DNA from: Aromatoleum tolulyticum | GTDB taxonomy: Bacteria > Pseudomonadota > Gammaproteobacteria > Burkholderiales > Rhodocyclaceae | Reading direction: 5' to 3' | Length of the DNA: 64,000 bases | Assembly (NCBI RefSeq): GCF_900156155.1 | Contig: NZ_FTMD01000011.1 | Location: 107,027 to 171,026 of the forward strand | Part shown: in pieces, positions 1 through 8,095 of the stretch | Numbering within the stretch: position 1 is the stretch's first letter | Layout: every line of letters begins with the position of its first letter | Notes under the pieces: generated by a model | The model's database searches: none | What the model saw: only the letters and a program-made list of their open reading frames with translations | Told to the model about the DNA's origin: nothing | Program-made: the position numbers and the translations under genes

Positions 1-52
1 CGTGAATGCGCGGCTCGATGGAGTGCTGGCGCAGCAGGAAAAGCTTTTCTAA
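1..52 (+). CDS. zapA: ZapA C-terminal fragment (cell division protein), cut by window edge
   Basis: Only the last 16 codons are present. Read from base 2 they give a tail ending LAQQEKLF followed by TAA at 50-52. A short amphipathic tail of the form LLxxQExLF is what betaproteobacterial ZapA proteins end with. ZapA binds FtsZ and cross-links filaments at the division ring. The identification rests mainly on context: the 6S RNA gene lies directly downstream, and zapA-ssrS is a widely conserved pair in proteobacteria. The fragment alone would not be enough. Confidence 0.6.
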   Translation, partial: VNARLDGVLAQQEKLF

Positions 53-117
53 CAGGTAGTTAGCGCGGGTTGGTGCGTATGTAAGGTCAATCCCCGCTGT
101 GTCGTCGAAGTCGTAGA

Positions 118-270
118 TTCCTTGGACCAATGTCGAGAGACTTGGTCGCGGACCATGGATGCCGCAGGTGTGCACGCCCCTAGCCGGGTGAGCCTGATGC
201 GGAAGGAAAGCGACCTCCCTGAACCCCAGGTTCAGGATGCCGGCCGAGGCGACACTGCGGGGGCCAAACG
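118..270 (+). ncRNA. ssrS: 6S RNA
   Basis: The region between zapA and a strong terminator has no credible reading frame but folds as a long, interrupted hairpin. The ends pair through TTGG near 122-125 with CCAA near 264-267, and through TGTCG with CGACA. On the 3' side the segment CCTGAACCCCAGGTTCAGG (about 207-227) matches the conserved GAACC/GGTTC element next to the 6S central bubble. An apical stem CCGCA/TGCGG is also present. 6S RNA mimics an open promoter and sequesters sigma-70 RNA polymerase in stationary phase. Exact ends are approximate; a poor TAGATT -10-like element sits at 114-119. Confidence 0.75.
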
Positions 271-272
271 AG

Positions 273-312
273 AGAGGCGCGGATTTCGGTCCGCGCCTCT
301 TTTTTGCTTTTT
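273..312 (+). terminator. Rho-independent terminator of the 6S RNA gene
   Basis: A perfect 11-bp stem (273-283 with 290-300, arm AGAGGCGCGGA) with a 6-base loop TTTCGG is followed by a T-rich run from 300 onward. It closes the zapA-6S unit before the exporter gene. Confidence 0.9.
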
Positions 313-383
313 TATTTTGCCATGTCCGGCGCGGGGGCCGGAACGCCGCGGAGCGGATTCCGCGCAGCTAGGGAAGGGAATTG

Positions 384-1190
384 ATGGATTTCGATGTGTG
401 GTGGCTGAGCTACCTCGCGCTGGGGGCCTTCGTCGGATTCTTCGCCGGCCTGCTGGGGGTCGGCGGCGGCGGGATCATGGTGCCGGTGCTGACTTCGCTA
501 TTCGTCGCGCAGGGGATGCCGCGCGAGAGCGTCGTGCATCTGGCGCTCGGCACGTCGATGGCGGCGATCGTCATGACCTCCATCGCGAGCCTGCGTGCGC
601 ACCACAAGCACGGCGCGGTGCGCTGGGACGTCGTGCGCTTCATTGCGCCGGGGATCCTCGCCGGCACCTTCGCGGCGACCTTTGTTGCCTCGCGGATCGA
701 ATCCAAGCCGCTGGCGATCTTCTTCGCCTGCTTCATGGCCTATGTGTCGTTGCAGATGCTCGCGAACATCAAGCCCAAGCCCTCGCGCGAGTTGCCCGGG
801 CCGGTCGGGATGAGCGCGGTGGGTGCCGGCATCGGCGGCATTTCCGCGCTGGTGGCGATCGGTGGCGGTTCGCTGTCGGTGCCGTTCATGACCTGGTGCA
901 ACGTGAAGGTGCATCACGCAATCGGCACCTCGGCGGCGATCGGCTTGCCGATTGCGCTGGCGGGCACGCTCGGCTACCTGGTGAACGGCTGGGGCAGCAC
1001 GGGGATGCCCTCCTACAGCCTCGGGTTCATCTATCTTCCGGCGCTGGTGCTGATCAGCGTCGTGAGCACCTGGACCGCGCCGCTGGGCGCACGGCTGGCG
1101 CACCGGCTTCCGGTGGCCGTATTGAGAAAGATCTTCGCCGGCGTGCTGATGCTGCTGTCGGCCAAGATGCTGCACGCACTGTTCTTCTGA
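384..1190 (+). CDS. TauE/SafE family membrane exporter
   Basis: This 268-residue integral membrane protein has about eight hydrophobic segments. It shows the two glycine-rich repeats expected of the TauE/SafE (DUF81) family: GLLGVGGGGIMVP near the N-terminus (about residues 21-35) and AIGGGSLSVPF in the second half. Family members are thought to move sulfur- or carboxyl-containing anions such as sulfite or sulfoacetate across the inner membrane; the substrate here cannot be told. I chose ATG 384 over the in-frame TTG at 381 because it is well spaced from a GGGAAGGG ribosome-binding site. The LysE-type exporter follows after 31 bases and may be co-transcribed. Confidence 0.85.
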   Translation: MDFDVWWLSYLALGAFVGFFAGLLGVGGGGIMVPVLTSLFVAQGMPRESVVHLALGTSMAAIVMTSIASLRAHHKHGAVRWDVVRFIAPGILAGTFAATFVASRIESKPLAIFFACFMAYVSLQMLANIKPKPSRELPGPVGMSAVGAGIGGISALVAIGGGSLSVPFMTWCNVKVHHAIGTSAAIGLPIALAGTLGYLVNGWGSTGMPSYSLGFIYLPALVLISVVSTWTAPLGARLAHRLPVAVLRKIFAGVLMLLSAKMLHALFF

Positions 1191-1221
1191 ACGGCGACAT
1201 GGACCGTATGGAGCGCATGCG

Positions 1222-1836
1222 ATGAGCTGGAACATGTGGCTGGCGTTTCTTGCCGCGGCGGTGGTGATCGCCGTTTCGCCGGGACCCGGGGCGGTGCTGA
1301 GCATGGCGACGGGCTTGCGTCACGGCTATGCGGTGGCGCTGCGTGCGATCCTGGGCCTGCAGACGGCGCTGCTGATCCAGCTCGCGATCGTCGTGCTCGG
1401 CCTGGGCGCCGTGCTGGCGGCGTCGGCGACGGCCTTCCTGATCGTCAAGATCGCCGGGGCCGGCTATCTGATCTGGCTCGGCGTGCGCAAATGGCGCGCC
1501 CCGGTCGAACTGCTCGACGACGGGACCGCGGCGCGCGACACCCGCGGCGTGTATCTGCAGGGCGTGCTGGTGAACCTCACCAATCCGAAGGCGATCGTCT
1601 TCATGGTCGCGCTGGTGCCGCAGTTCATCGACCCGCAGCTGCCGCAGTGGCCGCAGTTCCTCATCATCGCGACGACGATGGTCGGCACCGACATGGTCGT
1701 GATGTCCTGCTATGCGCTGCTCGCCGGCCGCTGCCGGCGCTGGCTGCGCAGCCCGCGCATGATGAAGGCGCAGAACCGCGTGTTCGGCGGGATGTTCGTC
1801 GCGGCCGGTTCGCTGCTCGCCGCGTCGTCGCGCTGA
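1222..1836 (+). CDS. LysE/RhtB family amino-acid exporter
   Basis: The 204-residue protein begins MSWNMWLAFLAAAVVIAVSP and carries the N-terminal SPGPGA motif (residues about 19-24) and the mid-protein NLTNPKA motif typical of the LysE/RhtB superfamily. About six membrane segments are predicted. Relatives export amino acids or homoserine lactone-like compounds; the substrate is not inferable. A GGAGCG ribosome-binding site precedes the ATG. It follows the TauE-type exporter in the same direction, and a REP-like hairpin lies downstream before the convergent zinc operon. Confidence 0.85.
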   Translation: MSWNMWLAFLAAAVVIAVSPGPGAVLSMATGLRHGYAVALRAILGLQTALLIQLAIVVLGLGAVLAASATAFLIVKIAGAGYLIWLGVRKWRAPVELLDDGTAARDTRGVYLQGVLVNLTNPKAIVFMVALVPQFIDPQLPQWPQFLIIATTMVGTDMVVMSCYALLAGRCRRWLRSPRMMKAQNRVFGGMFVAAGSLLAASSR

Positions 1837-1860
1837 GGCGGTCAGGGCCGGCAAATACAT

Positions 1861-1921
1861 CCGTTCGCCCTGAGCTTGTCGAAGGGCGGTGGCAGGGCTT
1901 CGACAGGCTCAGCCCGAACGG
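1861..1921. repeat. REP-like inverted repeat between convergent genes
   Basis: Two near-complementary arms of about 24 bases (1861-1884 and 1898-1921) contain CCTGAGCTTGTCGAAGG and CTTCGACAGGCTCAG. This kind of sequence is dispersed in many copies between genes of beta- and gammaproteobacteria. It sits between the 3' ends of the LysE gene and znuA, so it may also act as a bidirectional transcription stop, although there is no T-run. Confidence 0.7.
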
Positions 1922-1936
1922 TGCTTGGTCACCGGC

Positions 1937-2887
1937 TTAATTGCGGCCGCCGGGAGTCATTCCGTCCAGCAGCGTGCGCAGGTTGTGGCGCATCATCGCC
2001 ACGTAGGTCGGCGCCGGGCCGTCGGCCGCCGATAAGGCATCCGAATACAGCGTGCCGCCGAGGCGTGCGCCGCTCTCCTTGCGGATGCGCTCGATCAGCC
2101 GCGGGTCGCTGACGCTCTCGACGAATACTGCGGGCACGTTCTCGCGCCGCAGCTGGCGGATGAGCTGTGCGACGCCGGCCGCCGAGGGCTCCGACTGGTT
2201 GCTGATGCCGGCCGGGGCGAGGAAGCGCACGCCGTAGGCGTGGGCGAAGTAGCCGAAGGCATCGTGGGCGCTGACGACCTTGCGCCGCTCGGCCGGGACT
2301 GCGGCCAGCGCGGTGCGGATGTCGCTGTCCAGCGCCTTGAGTTCGGCCGCATAGCGCGCGGCATTGTCACGATAGACCTTCGCGTTCGCCGGATCGGCCT
2401 GTGCGAGCGCGTCGGCGATGTTCGCGACGTAGCGCTGCGCGCGCGCGACGTCCTGCCACGCGTGGGGATCGACGGCGTCCTGATGGGAGCTCTTGCCATG
2501 GCCGTGCGCGTCGTCGTGCTCGTCGGTTGCGGCGATGGGTTCGACGCCCTGGCTGGCGACGAGGATGCGGCCCCGGTAGCCGGCGGTCTGTGCCAGCCGC
2601 TCGAGCCAGGGGTCGAAGCCCAGACCGCTGGCGACCACCAGCTGCGCGGCGCCGATGCGGCGGGCGTCGGACGGGCGCGGCTGGAAGTTGTGTGCATCCT
2701 GATCGGCCGCCACGAGCATCGTGACCTTGACCCGGTCGCCCCCGACCTGGCGGATGAAATCGCCGAGGATGCTGAAGCTCGTGACCACTTCGAGGGGGGC
2801 TGCCTGCGCCGGCTGGGCGGCGAGGCCGAGCAGTACCGCGAGGGGGGCGAGGAGACGATGCAGGATGTGGCGCATGCGGTCTTGCAT
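1937..2887 (-). CDS. znuA: Zinc ABC transporter substrate-binding protein ZnuA
   Basis: This 316-residue periplasmic protein has an N-terminal signal peptide (RLLAPLAVLLGLAAQPAQA) and cluster A-1 (ZnuA/TroA) architecture. Metal-binding histidines lie in the HNFQPRPSDARR and DPHAWQD segments. Between them is the charged, His-rich loop characteristic of zinc- rather than manganese-binding members, here DEHDDAHGHGKSSHQD. It captures Zn2+ for ZnuBC. It is the last gene of the leftward zur-znu operon, 4 bases after znuB. A second in-frame ATG at 2875 is an equally plausible start, since neither has a strong ribosome-binding site. Confidence 0.92.
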   Translation of the reverse strand: MQDRMRHILHRLLAPLAVLLGLAAQPAQAAPLEVVTSFSILGDFIRQVGGDRVKVTMLVAADQDAHNFQPRPSDARRIGAAQLVVASGLGFDPWLERLAQTAGYRGRILVASQGVEPIAATDEHDDAHGHGKSSHQDAVDPHAWQDVARAQRYVANIADALAQADPANAKVYRDNAARYAAELKALDSDIRTALAAVPAERRKVVSAHDAFGYFAHAYGVRFLAPAGISNQSEPSAAGVAQLIRQLRRENVPAVFVESVSDPRLIERIRKESGARLGGTLYSDALSAADGPAPTYVAMMRHNLRTLLDGMTPGGRN

Positions 2888-2891
2888 CCGG

Positions 2892-3761
2892 TCAGGATTC
2901 GAGGTGGGGGCGGCGGTCGAGGCGGGCGCCCAGCATGCCGCCCGGCGCGAGGATCAGCGACAGCACGTACACGATGCCGGTCGCGAGGATGATCGCCGGT
3001 CCGGCGGGAACGTCCGCGTGGTAGGAGGCGAGCAGTCCGCCGACACCGCTCGCGAAGGCGATGAGGACGGCGAGTCCGAGCATCGCCGGCAGGCGCTTGA
3101 CCCACAGGCGTGCGGCGGCCGAAGGCAGGATCATGATGCCGACCGCCATCAGCGTGCCGAGGGCGTGGAAGCCGGCGACGAGGTTCAGCACCACGAGCAC
3201 GAGAAAGCCGTAGTGGGCGATCGGGCTGGCGGCGCTGACCCCGCGCAGGAAGGCGGCGTCGAAGCATTCGAGCACCAGCGGGCGGTACAGCAGCGCGAGC
3301 GCGACGAGCGTCGCGGTCGTGATCGCGCTGATCAGCAGCAGCGAGGCGTCGTCGAGCGCCAGCACGGAGCCGAACAGCACGTGCAGCAGGTCGAGGTTGC
3401 GTCCGCGCAGCGACACGATCATCACGCCGGTGGCGATCGACAGCAGGTAGAAGGCGGCGAGGCTGGCATCCTCCTTGAGGATGGACGAGCGCGCGACGAG
3501 GCCGGCTGCGAGCGCGACGACGATGCCGGCGATGATGCCGCCGATCGTCATCGCCCCGAGCGACAGGCCGAAGGCGAGATAGCCGAGCGCGGCGCCGGGC
3601 AGGATCGCGTGTGCCATCGCGTCGCCCATCAGGCTCATGCGCCGCAGCAGCAGGAACACGCCGACCGGCGTCGCGCCCAGCGCGAGGGCGAGACAGCCCG
3701 CGAGCGCACGCCGCATGAATTCGAAATCGGCGAACGGGCCGAACAGGGCTTCCGCGATCAT
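2892..3761 (-). CDS. znuB: Zinc ABC transporter permease ZnuB
   Basis: The 289-residue permease has about eight hydrophobic helices and the ABC-3 family segments LLRRMSLMGDAMAHAILPG and LLHVLFGSVLA. It forms the inner-membrane channel for zinc, working with ZnuC (ATPase) and ZnuA (binding protein). The open frame runs much further upstream, but the ATG at 3761 overlaps the znuC stop codon in an ATGA arrangement and gives the normal family N-terminus MIAEALFGPF, so this start is preferred. Confidence 0.92.
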   Translation of the reverse strand: MIAEALFGPFADFEFMRRALAGCLALALGATPVGVFLLLRRMSLMGDAMAHAILPGAALGYLAFGLSLGAMTIGGIIAGIVVALAAGLVARSSILKEDASLAAFYLLSIATGVMIVSLRGRNLDLLHVLFGSVLALDDASLLLISAITTATLVALALLYRPLVLECFDAAFLRGVSAASPIAHYGFLVLVVLNLVAGFHALGTLMAVGIMILPSAAARLWVKRLPAMLGLAVLIAFASGVGGLLASYHADVPAGPAIILATGIVYVLSLILAPGGMLGARLDRRPHLES

Positions 3762-4516
3762 GCGGTCTCCGCTTCGGGGCGGTGGCACACCGGAGCGGTG
3801 GCGTCGAACTCGCCGGCGAGCCGGCGGGCGGTGGCGAGGTGTTCGGCGGTGAGGATCTCGGCGGTCGGACCGAAGCCGAGGCATTCGCGCGCGAGCAGCA
3901 GGGTTTCCGGGAAGTGGTGCCGCACCAGCGTGAGGTCGTGGAGCACTGCGAGGATGGTCCGGCCTTCGGCATGCCACTGCAGGATCAGTGCGACGAGATC
4001 CTCGATGGTGCGCGCGTCGATCGCGTTGAAAGGTTCGTCGAGCAGGAGGAGGTTGGCATCCTGCAGCATCATCCGCGCAAAGCGTGCGCGTTGCAGCTGG
4101 CCGCCCGACAGCGTGCCGATCTGGCGCGCCTCGAAACCCGACAGGCCGACCGCGGCGAGGGCCGCGCGCACGCGCTCCGCCTGGCTGCGGCTGAGCCCGC
4201 GGAAGGCGCCGATCTCGCGCCACAGCCCCATCGACACCATGTCGAACACGGACACGGGAAAACTGCGGTCGAGCTCGCTCTGCTGCGGCAGGTAGGCAAT
4301 GCCTTCCTTGCCCGTGTGTATGCGGAAATGTCCTTGCAGGGGCTGCAATTCGCCGGTCAGCGCCTTGAAGAGCGTGGATTTCCCCGCACCATTGGGCCCG
4401 ACGATCGCGACCAGCGCCCCCCGCGTGATGTGGCAGCGGAGGTGGTGGATGGCCGGGTGGCGGTCGTAGCCGAGGGTCAGGTTGTCGAGTTCGAGGATGG
4501 TGTCGCGGGCGTTCAT
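3758..4516 (-). CDS. znuC: Zinc ABC transporter ATP-binding protein ZnuC
   Basis: This 252-residue ABC ATPase has a Walker A GPNGAGKST (residues 40-48), signature LSGGQLQ, Walker B LLLLDEPF and a downstream switch histidine in AVLHDLT. It powers Zn2+ import through ZnuB. The start at ATG 4516 overlaps the stop codon of the small His-rich gene by 4 bases (ATGA), and its own stop overlaps znuB the same way, so the three genes are translationally coupled. An in-frame start nine codons upstream (4543) is less likely because it would lie inside the preceding gene. Confidence 0.92.
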   Translation of the reverse strand: MNARDTILELDNLTLGYDRHPAIHHLRCHITRGALVAIVGPNGAGKSTLFKALTGELQPLQGHFRIHTGKEGIAYLPQQSELDRSFPVSVFDMVSMGLWREIGAFRGLSRSQAERVRAALAAVGLSGFEARQIGTLSGGQLQRARFARMMLQDANLLLLDEPFNAIDARTIEDLVALILQWHAEGRTILAVLHDLTLVRHHFPETLLLARECLGFGPTAEILTAEHLATARRLAGEFDATAPVCHRPEAETA

Positions 4517-4728
4517 GCGAGCGCCCAGCCTACGGTGAGCCACAGCACCGCGGCGGCGGCCGCCGCAAGGGTGATGCGCGCGCCGACGCCGAGCTGCAGC
4601 GCGGTGCCGGGGAAGGCGGTGGCGCGCGCGGCATCGTGCGCGTGGCCGCCTTCATGGTCATGGTGGTGATGCGTGTGCGGCAGCGCACCGCTCGATGTGG
4701 ATGGCATGGTCTCGTCGTGTCGGGGCAT
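4513..4728 (-). CDS. Small His-rich membrane protein in the zinc operon
   Basis: A 71-residue protein sits between zur and znuC. It has two visible parts: a hydrophilic N-terminus with the His cluster HTHHHHDHEGGHAHD, followed by one hydrophobic segment (ITLAAAAAAVLWLTVGWALA) that ends the protein. I see no match to a named family. Its 4-base overlap with znuC and its metal-ligand-like histidines suggest a role in holding or handing over zinc near ZnuBC, but that is inference. I used ATG 4728; an in-frame TTG at 4740 would add four residues. An equivalent His-rich stretch occurs in ZnuA of the same operon. Confidence 0.65.
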   Translation of the reverse strand: MPRHDETMPSTSSGALPHTHHHHDHEGGHAHDAARATAFPGTALQLGVGARITLAAAAAAVLWLTVGWALA

Positions 4729-4761
4729 TGTTGTTTTCAAGGGCCGAGGCCGGGAATGTCC

Positions 4762-5214
4762 TCAGGCCTTTGTCCCTCGCTGGCGGCCGCAATCGGCACA
4801 GGTTCCGTGGAACACCAGTTCGGCGCGTTCCGGCTGATATCCGGCCGGCAGCGCGAATTGTTCTTCGGGGCGGATCGATTCGAGGCACAGCACGTGTCCG
4901 CAGCGGTCGCAATGGAAGTGCGCATGCTGGCTGCGCGTCTCGCCGCCCGCCTTGAAGCGTCGCGCGCGATCGGGGCCGATGATGCGATGCGCGAGCCCCT
5001 GCTCGACGAGCCAGTCGAGCGTGCGGTACAGCGTCACCCGGTCGTGCGGCATCCCGTCCGCGGCAAGCCGCGCCGCGACATCGTCGTGGTTCAGCGAGCG
5101 CGGGCTGTCCTGCAGGATCTCGAGTACGGCGATGCGCGCACGCGTGACGCGGCCGCCGCGGGCGGCAATCAGATGGGCGGCAGGGGAAACGTCCGGAGTG
5201 GGCATCGCGGGCAC
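4762..5214 (-). CDS. zur: Zinc uptake regulator Zur (Fur family)
   Basis: This 150-residue Fur-family repressor has a winged-helix N-terminal half (RVTRARIAVLEILQ, then TLYRTLDWLVEQGL), the metal site HAHFHCDRCGHVLC and a second Cys pair CADC near the C-terminus, forming the structural zinc site. Context decides for Zur rather than Fur: it heads the znuCBA operon. With zinc bound it should repress that operon. A 21-base near-palindrome lies 13 bases upstream of the start, consistent with autoregulation. ATG 5205 (MPTPDV) is an alternative start. Confidence 0.88.
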   Translation of the reverse strand: MPAMPTPDVSPAAHLIAARGGRVTRARIAVLEILQDSPRSLNHDDVAARLAADGMPHDRVTLYRTLDWLVEQGLAHRIIGPDRARRFKAGGETRSQHAHFHCDRCGHVLCLESIRPEEQFALPAGYQPERAELVFHGTCADCGRQRGTKA

Positions 5215-5226
5215 GGAGATGGCAAC

Positions 5227-5247
5227 TAATGCAACATTGTAGCATTA
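5227..5247 (-). promoter_or_regulatory. Putative Zur operator upstream of the zur-znu operon
   Basis: The 59-base gap between the PilZ gene and zur contains a near-perfect 21-base palindrome with outer arms TAATGC and GCATTA and inner ACA/TGT symmetry; only one symmetric pair and the centre break the dyad. Fur-family regulators bind dyads of about this length. It lies where the promoter of the operon must be. I cannot compare it with a genome-wide Zur motif. Confidence 0.6.
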
Positions 5248-5273
5248 GCCGCCCACGCCCCGCTGCCGGGGGC

Positions 5274-5639
5274 TCAGTTCTCCTGCAGCACGCCGAGTTC
5301 GCGTTGCAGCAATCCCGGATCGCCGAGATTGAGTTCCAGCAGCCGGCGCAGGTGGGTGAGGCTGTCGAGATCGATCTCGCGGCAGACGAGTCCGACGCAG
5401 CCATTTGTGCTGTGTGCGACGTCCCCCTCCATGCGGATCGCGGCGCCTGCGTCGTCGAGTGCGATTTCGAGCAGGCAGCGCTCACCCGGGGCCGGGAGCC
5501 GGTCTGCTGCGGACCGGATCAGGGCGCCCTTGAGCGACAGGTCGCGGACTTCGCACGGGTACTCGCGGTCGCCGACCAGCAGGCGGGCGCCGGTGTCGAA
5601 GCGGATGCGCGAGAAGTGCCTGCGTTGCGCTTGCTGCAT
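5274..5639 (-). CDS. PilZ domain c-di-GMP-binding protein
   Basis: This 121-residue single-domain protein begins MQQAQRRHFSRIRF, giving the RxxxR-type c-di-GMP ligand motif, followed by DLSLKGALI, which matches the second PilZ motif (D/N)xSxxG. The spacing between them (about 20 residues) is normal for PilZ. Such proteins act as c-di-GMP receptors controlling motility, exopolysaccharide or adhesion. The adjacent Lap system is also c-di-GMP controlled, but the gene points away from it, so a direct link is speculative. Confidence 0.85.
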   Translation of the reverse strand: MQQAQRRHFSRIRFDTGARLLVGDREYPCEVRDLSLKGALIRSAADRLPAPGERCLLEIALDDAGAAIRMEGDVAHSTNGCVGLVCREIDLDSLTHLRRLLELNLGDPGLLQRELGVLQEN

Positions 5640-5971
5640 GGCTGAGTCCTTGCGAAATGCATGATGGGGCCGTGAAGACGGGCGCCGATATTCGATTCTG
5701 GAACGGACTCATCGCGGTCGCAAGGGCATCCGGCGCCGCGCGAGCATGCACTTCCGGTCGGCCGTGCGGTGTGAAGTCTGAGCAGCCTGTCACGTACCGG
5801 TTTTCAGGGAGATGGGACAATTGGTTCGGATGACGCAAATTGTTACGTTTGCTGCGAGAATCGCAGACGCGACCGGGTGCGAGTCACCGTGATCACATAG
5901 CGAGAAATTGCGTGGCTGAAGTATTGGAACTCAACGGCGTGTTCGCGCGTCCGGAAGGCAATGAGAAAGAG
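5640..5971. other. Intergenic region upstream of lapB
   Basis: About 330 bases separate the leftward PilZ gene from the rightward lapB start. It must hold both promoters. I see an AT-richer stretch with an inverted ACAATT/AATTGT pair (about 5817-5822 and 5838-5843) that could be an operator. An upstream in-frame GTG at 5912 would add 20 residues to LapB. I see no RNA gene or terminator. Confidence 0.4.
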
Positions 5972-8095
5972 ATGCACGCGGATGCCGATGCGCTCCTCGA
6001 CTGCCTCCTGCTGATAGCAAGGGCGCACGGTGCGGCGACGACGCGGGACGCGGCGCTCGCCGGACTGCCGCTGGAGGACGGGCGGCTCAACCCCGCGCTG
6101 TTCGCACGTGCGGCGAGGCGTGCCGGGTTGAGCAGCAAGCTCGTGCGCTGTGCGCCCGAAAAACTGAATCCCTCTCTGCTGCCCGCCGTGCTCCTGCTGA
6201 AGGGCGAGAAGGCCTGCGTGCTGCTCGGGTGGAGCGAGGACGGCGAGCGCGCACGGGTGGTGTTCCCGGAACTGGGCGAGGCGGCGGTCGAGATGACGCG
6301 CGCCGAACTCGCGGCACGGCACGACGGTCACGCGATCTATGCCCGTCCGATGTTCCGCTTCGACGCGCGCACGCCCGAGGTGCGCCCGGTCAGGCGTCAG
6401 CACTGGTTCTGGGGCGTGATCGCGGAAAACGGCCCCCTGTATCGCGACGTGCTGCTCGCGGCCTTCATGATCAACCTGTTCGCGATCGCGATGCCGCTGT
6501 TCGTGATGAACGTGTACGACCGGGTGGTACCCAACCATGCGATGGAGACGCTGTGGGTGCTCGGCATCGGCGTGTTGATCGTGCTCGCCGGCGATCTCGT
6601 CCTGCGCACGATGCGCGGCTACTTCGTCGATCTCGCGAGCAGCCGTGCCGACGTGAAGCTGTCGGCGGCGATCATGGAGCGCGTGCTCGGCCTGCGCATG
6701 GAGCAGCGTCCCGAGTCGGCCGGCTCCTTCGCCGCCAACCTGCGTGCCTTCGAGTCGGTGCGCGACTTCATCAGTTCGGCGACCGTGGTGGCCTTCATCG
6801 ACGTGCCGTTCGCGCTGGTCTTCCTGATCGTCATCGGCTGGATCGGGTGGCCGCTGATGCTGCCCTTCGTCGTCGGCGTCGTCGTGCTGCTCGTATATGC
6901 GATGACGGTGCAGGGGCGCATGCACGAGCTCGCCGAAACGACCTACCGCGCGGGCGCGCAGCGCAACGCGACCCTCGTCGAAGGGCTCGTGGCGATGGAG
7001 ACGGTGAAGGCGGTGTGCGCCGAAGGGCCGATCCAGCGCAAGTGGGAGAAGAGCGCCGCCCTGCTGGCACGGGTCGGCACCCAGCTGCGCCTGCTGTCGT
7101 CGACCGCGATGAACGGCGCCGCGTGGGTGCAGCAGGCGGTCAGCGTTGCGATCATCGTGCTCGGCGTCTACCTCATCCGCGACAACGAGCTCAGCATGGG
7201 CGGCCTGATCGCATGCTACATGCTGTCGTCGCGTGCGATGGCACCGATCGGCCAGGTCGCGGGCCTGCTCGTCCAGTACCACAACGCGGCGACCGCGCTG
7301 ACCTCGCTCGACAAGCTGATGAACCAGGAGGTGGAGCGTCCGGACGACACCAGCTTCATCAGCCGCAAGAGCTTCCGCGGCGAAATCGAGTTCCGCAACG
7401 TCGGCTTCCACTACCCCGGGCAGGAAACCGCGGCCCTGTCCGACATCTCGCTGCATATTCGCGCGGGCGAGCACGTGGGCATCATCGGCCGCGTCGGCTC
7501 GGGCAAGACGACGCTGGAAAAGCTGATCCTCAGCCTGTACCGCCCGACTTCGGGCGCGATCCTGATCGACGGCATCGACCAGCGCCAGCTCGATCCGGCC
7601 GAACTGCGCCGCCATATCGGCTACGTGCCGCAGGACGTGACCCTGTTCTACGGCACCCTGCGCGAGAACATCACGCTGGCCAGTCCGCTCGCCGACGACG
7701 CCGAAGTCCTGCGCGCGGCGGAAACGGCGGGGGTGACGGAGTTCGCCAACACGCATCCGCAGGGCTTCGACATGCAGGTCGGCGAGCGCGGCGCGTCGCT
7801 TTCGGGCGGGCAGCGGCAGTGCGTCGCGATCGCGCGCGCGCTGATCCATCATCCGCCGATGCTGCTTCTCGACGAACCGACGGCATCGATGGATTTCACC
7901 AGCGAGGAGGAACTCAAGCGCCGCCTGCGCGGCTATGCGCAGGGCCGGACGATGCTCGTCGTCACGCACCGGACCTCGTTGCTGGAACTGGTCGACCGCA
8001 TCATCGTCATCGATGGCGGGCGGATCGTCGCCGACGGTCCCAAGGATCAGGTCGTCGATGCCTTGCGTCAGGGGCGGGTCGGGAGGGCCAAGTGA
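5972..8095 (+). CDS. lapB: LapB-type ABC exporter (type I secretion, inner membrane)
   Basis: The protein has 707 residues from ATG 5972. The order is a degenerate C39-peptidase-like domain (about 1-130, no catalytic Cys visible), an ABC transmembrane domain starting around FMINLFAIAMPLFVMNVYDRVVP, and a nucleotide-binding domain with Walker A GRVGSGKTT (about 506-514), signature LSGGQRQ and Walker B LLLDEPTASMD. This is the architecture of LapB/RtxB exporters that secrete giant RTX adhesins. It is coupled to lapC by a one-base overlap (TGATG). ATG 5972 is preceded by a purine-rich GAGAAAGAG; GTG 5912 is an alternative, but the codons between have poorer GC3. The adhesin substrate is not encoded in this window. 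Confidence 0.85.
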   Translation: MHADADALLDCLLLIARAHGAATTRDAALAGLPLEDGRLNPALFARAARRAGLSSKLVRCAPEKLNPSLLPAVLLLKGEKACVLLGWSEDGERARVVFPELGEAAVEMTRAELAARHDGHAIYARPMFRFDARTPEVRPVRRQHWFWGVIAENGPLYRDVLLAAFMINLFAIAMPLFVMNVYDRVVPNHAMETLWVLGIGVLIVLAGDLVLRTMRGYFVDLASSRADVKLSAAIMERVLGLRMEQRPESAGSFAANLRAFESVRDFISSATVVAFIDVPFALVFLIVIGWIGWPLMLPFVVGVVVLLVYAMTVQGRMHELAETTYRAGAQRNATLVEGLVAMETVKAVCAEGPIQRKWEKSAALLARVGTQLRLLSSTAMNGAAWVQQAVSVAIIVLGVYLIRDNELSMGGLIACYMLSSRAMAPIGQVAGLLVQYHNAATALTSLDKLMNQEVERPDDTSFISRKSFRGEIEFRNVGFHYPGQETAALSDISLHIRAGEHVGIIGRVGSGKTTLEKLILSLYRPTSGAILIDGIDQRQLDPAELRRHIGYVPQDVTLFYGTLRENITLASPLADDAEVLRAAETAGVTEFANTHPQGFDMQVGERGASLSGGQRQCVAIARALIHHPPMLLLDEPTASMDFTSEEELKRRLRGYAQGRTMLVVTHRTSLLELVDRIIVIDGGRIVADGPKDQVVDALRQGRVGRAK

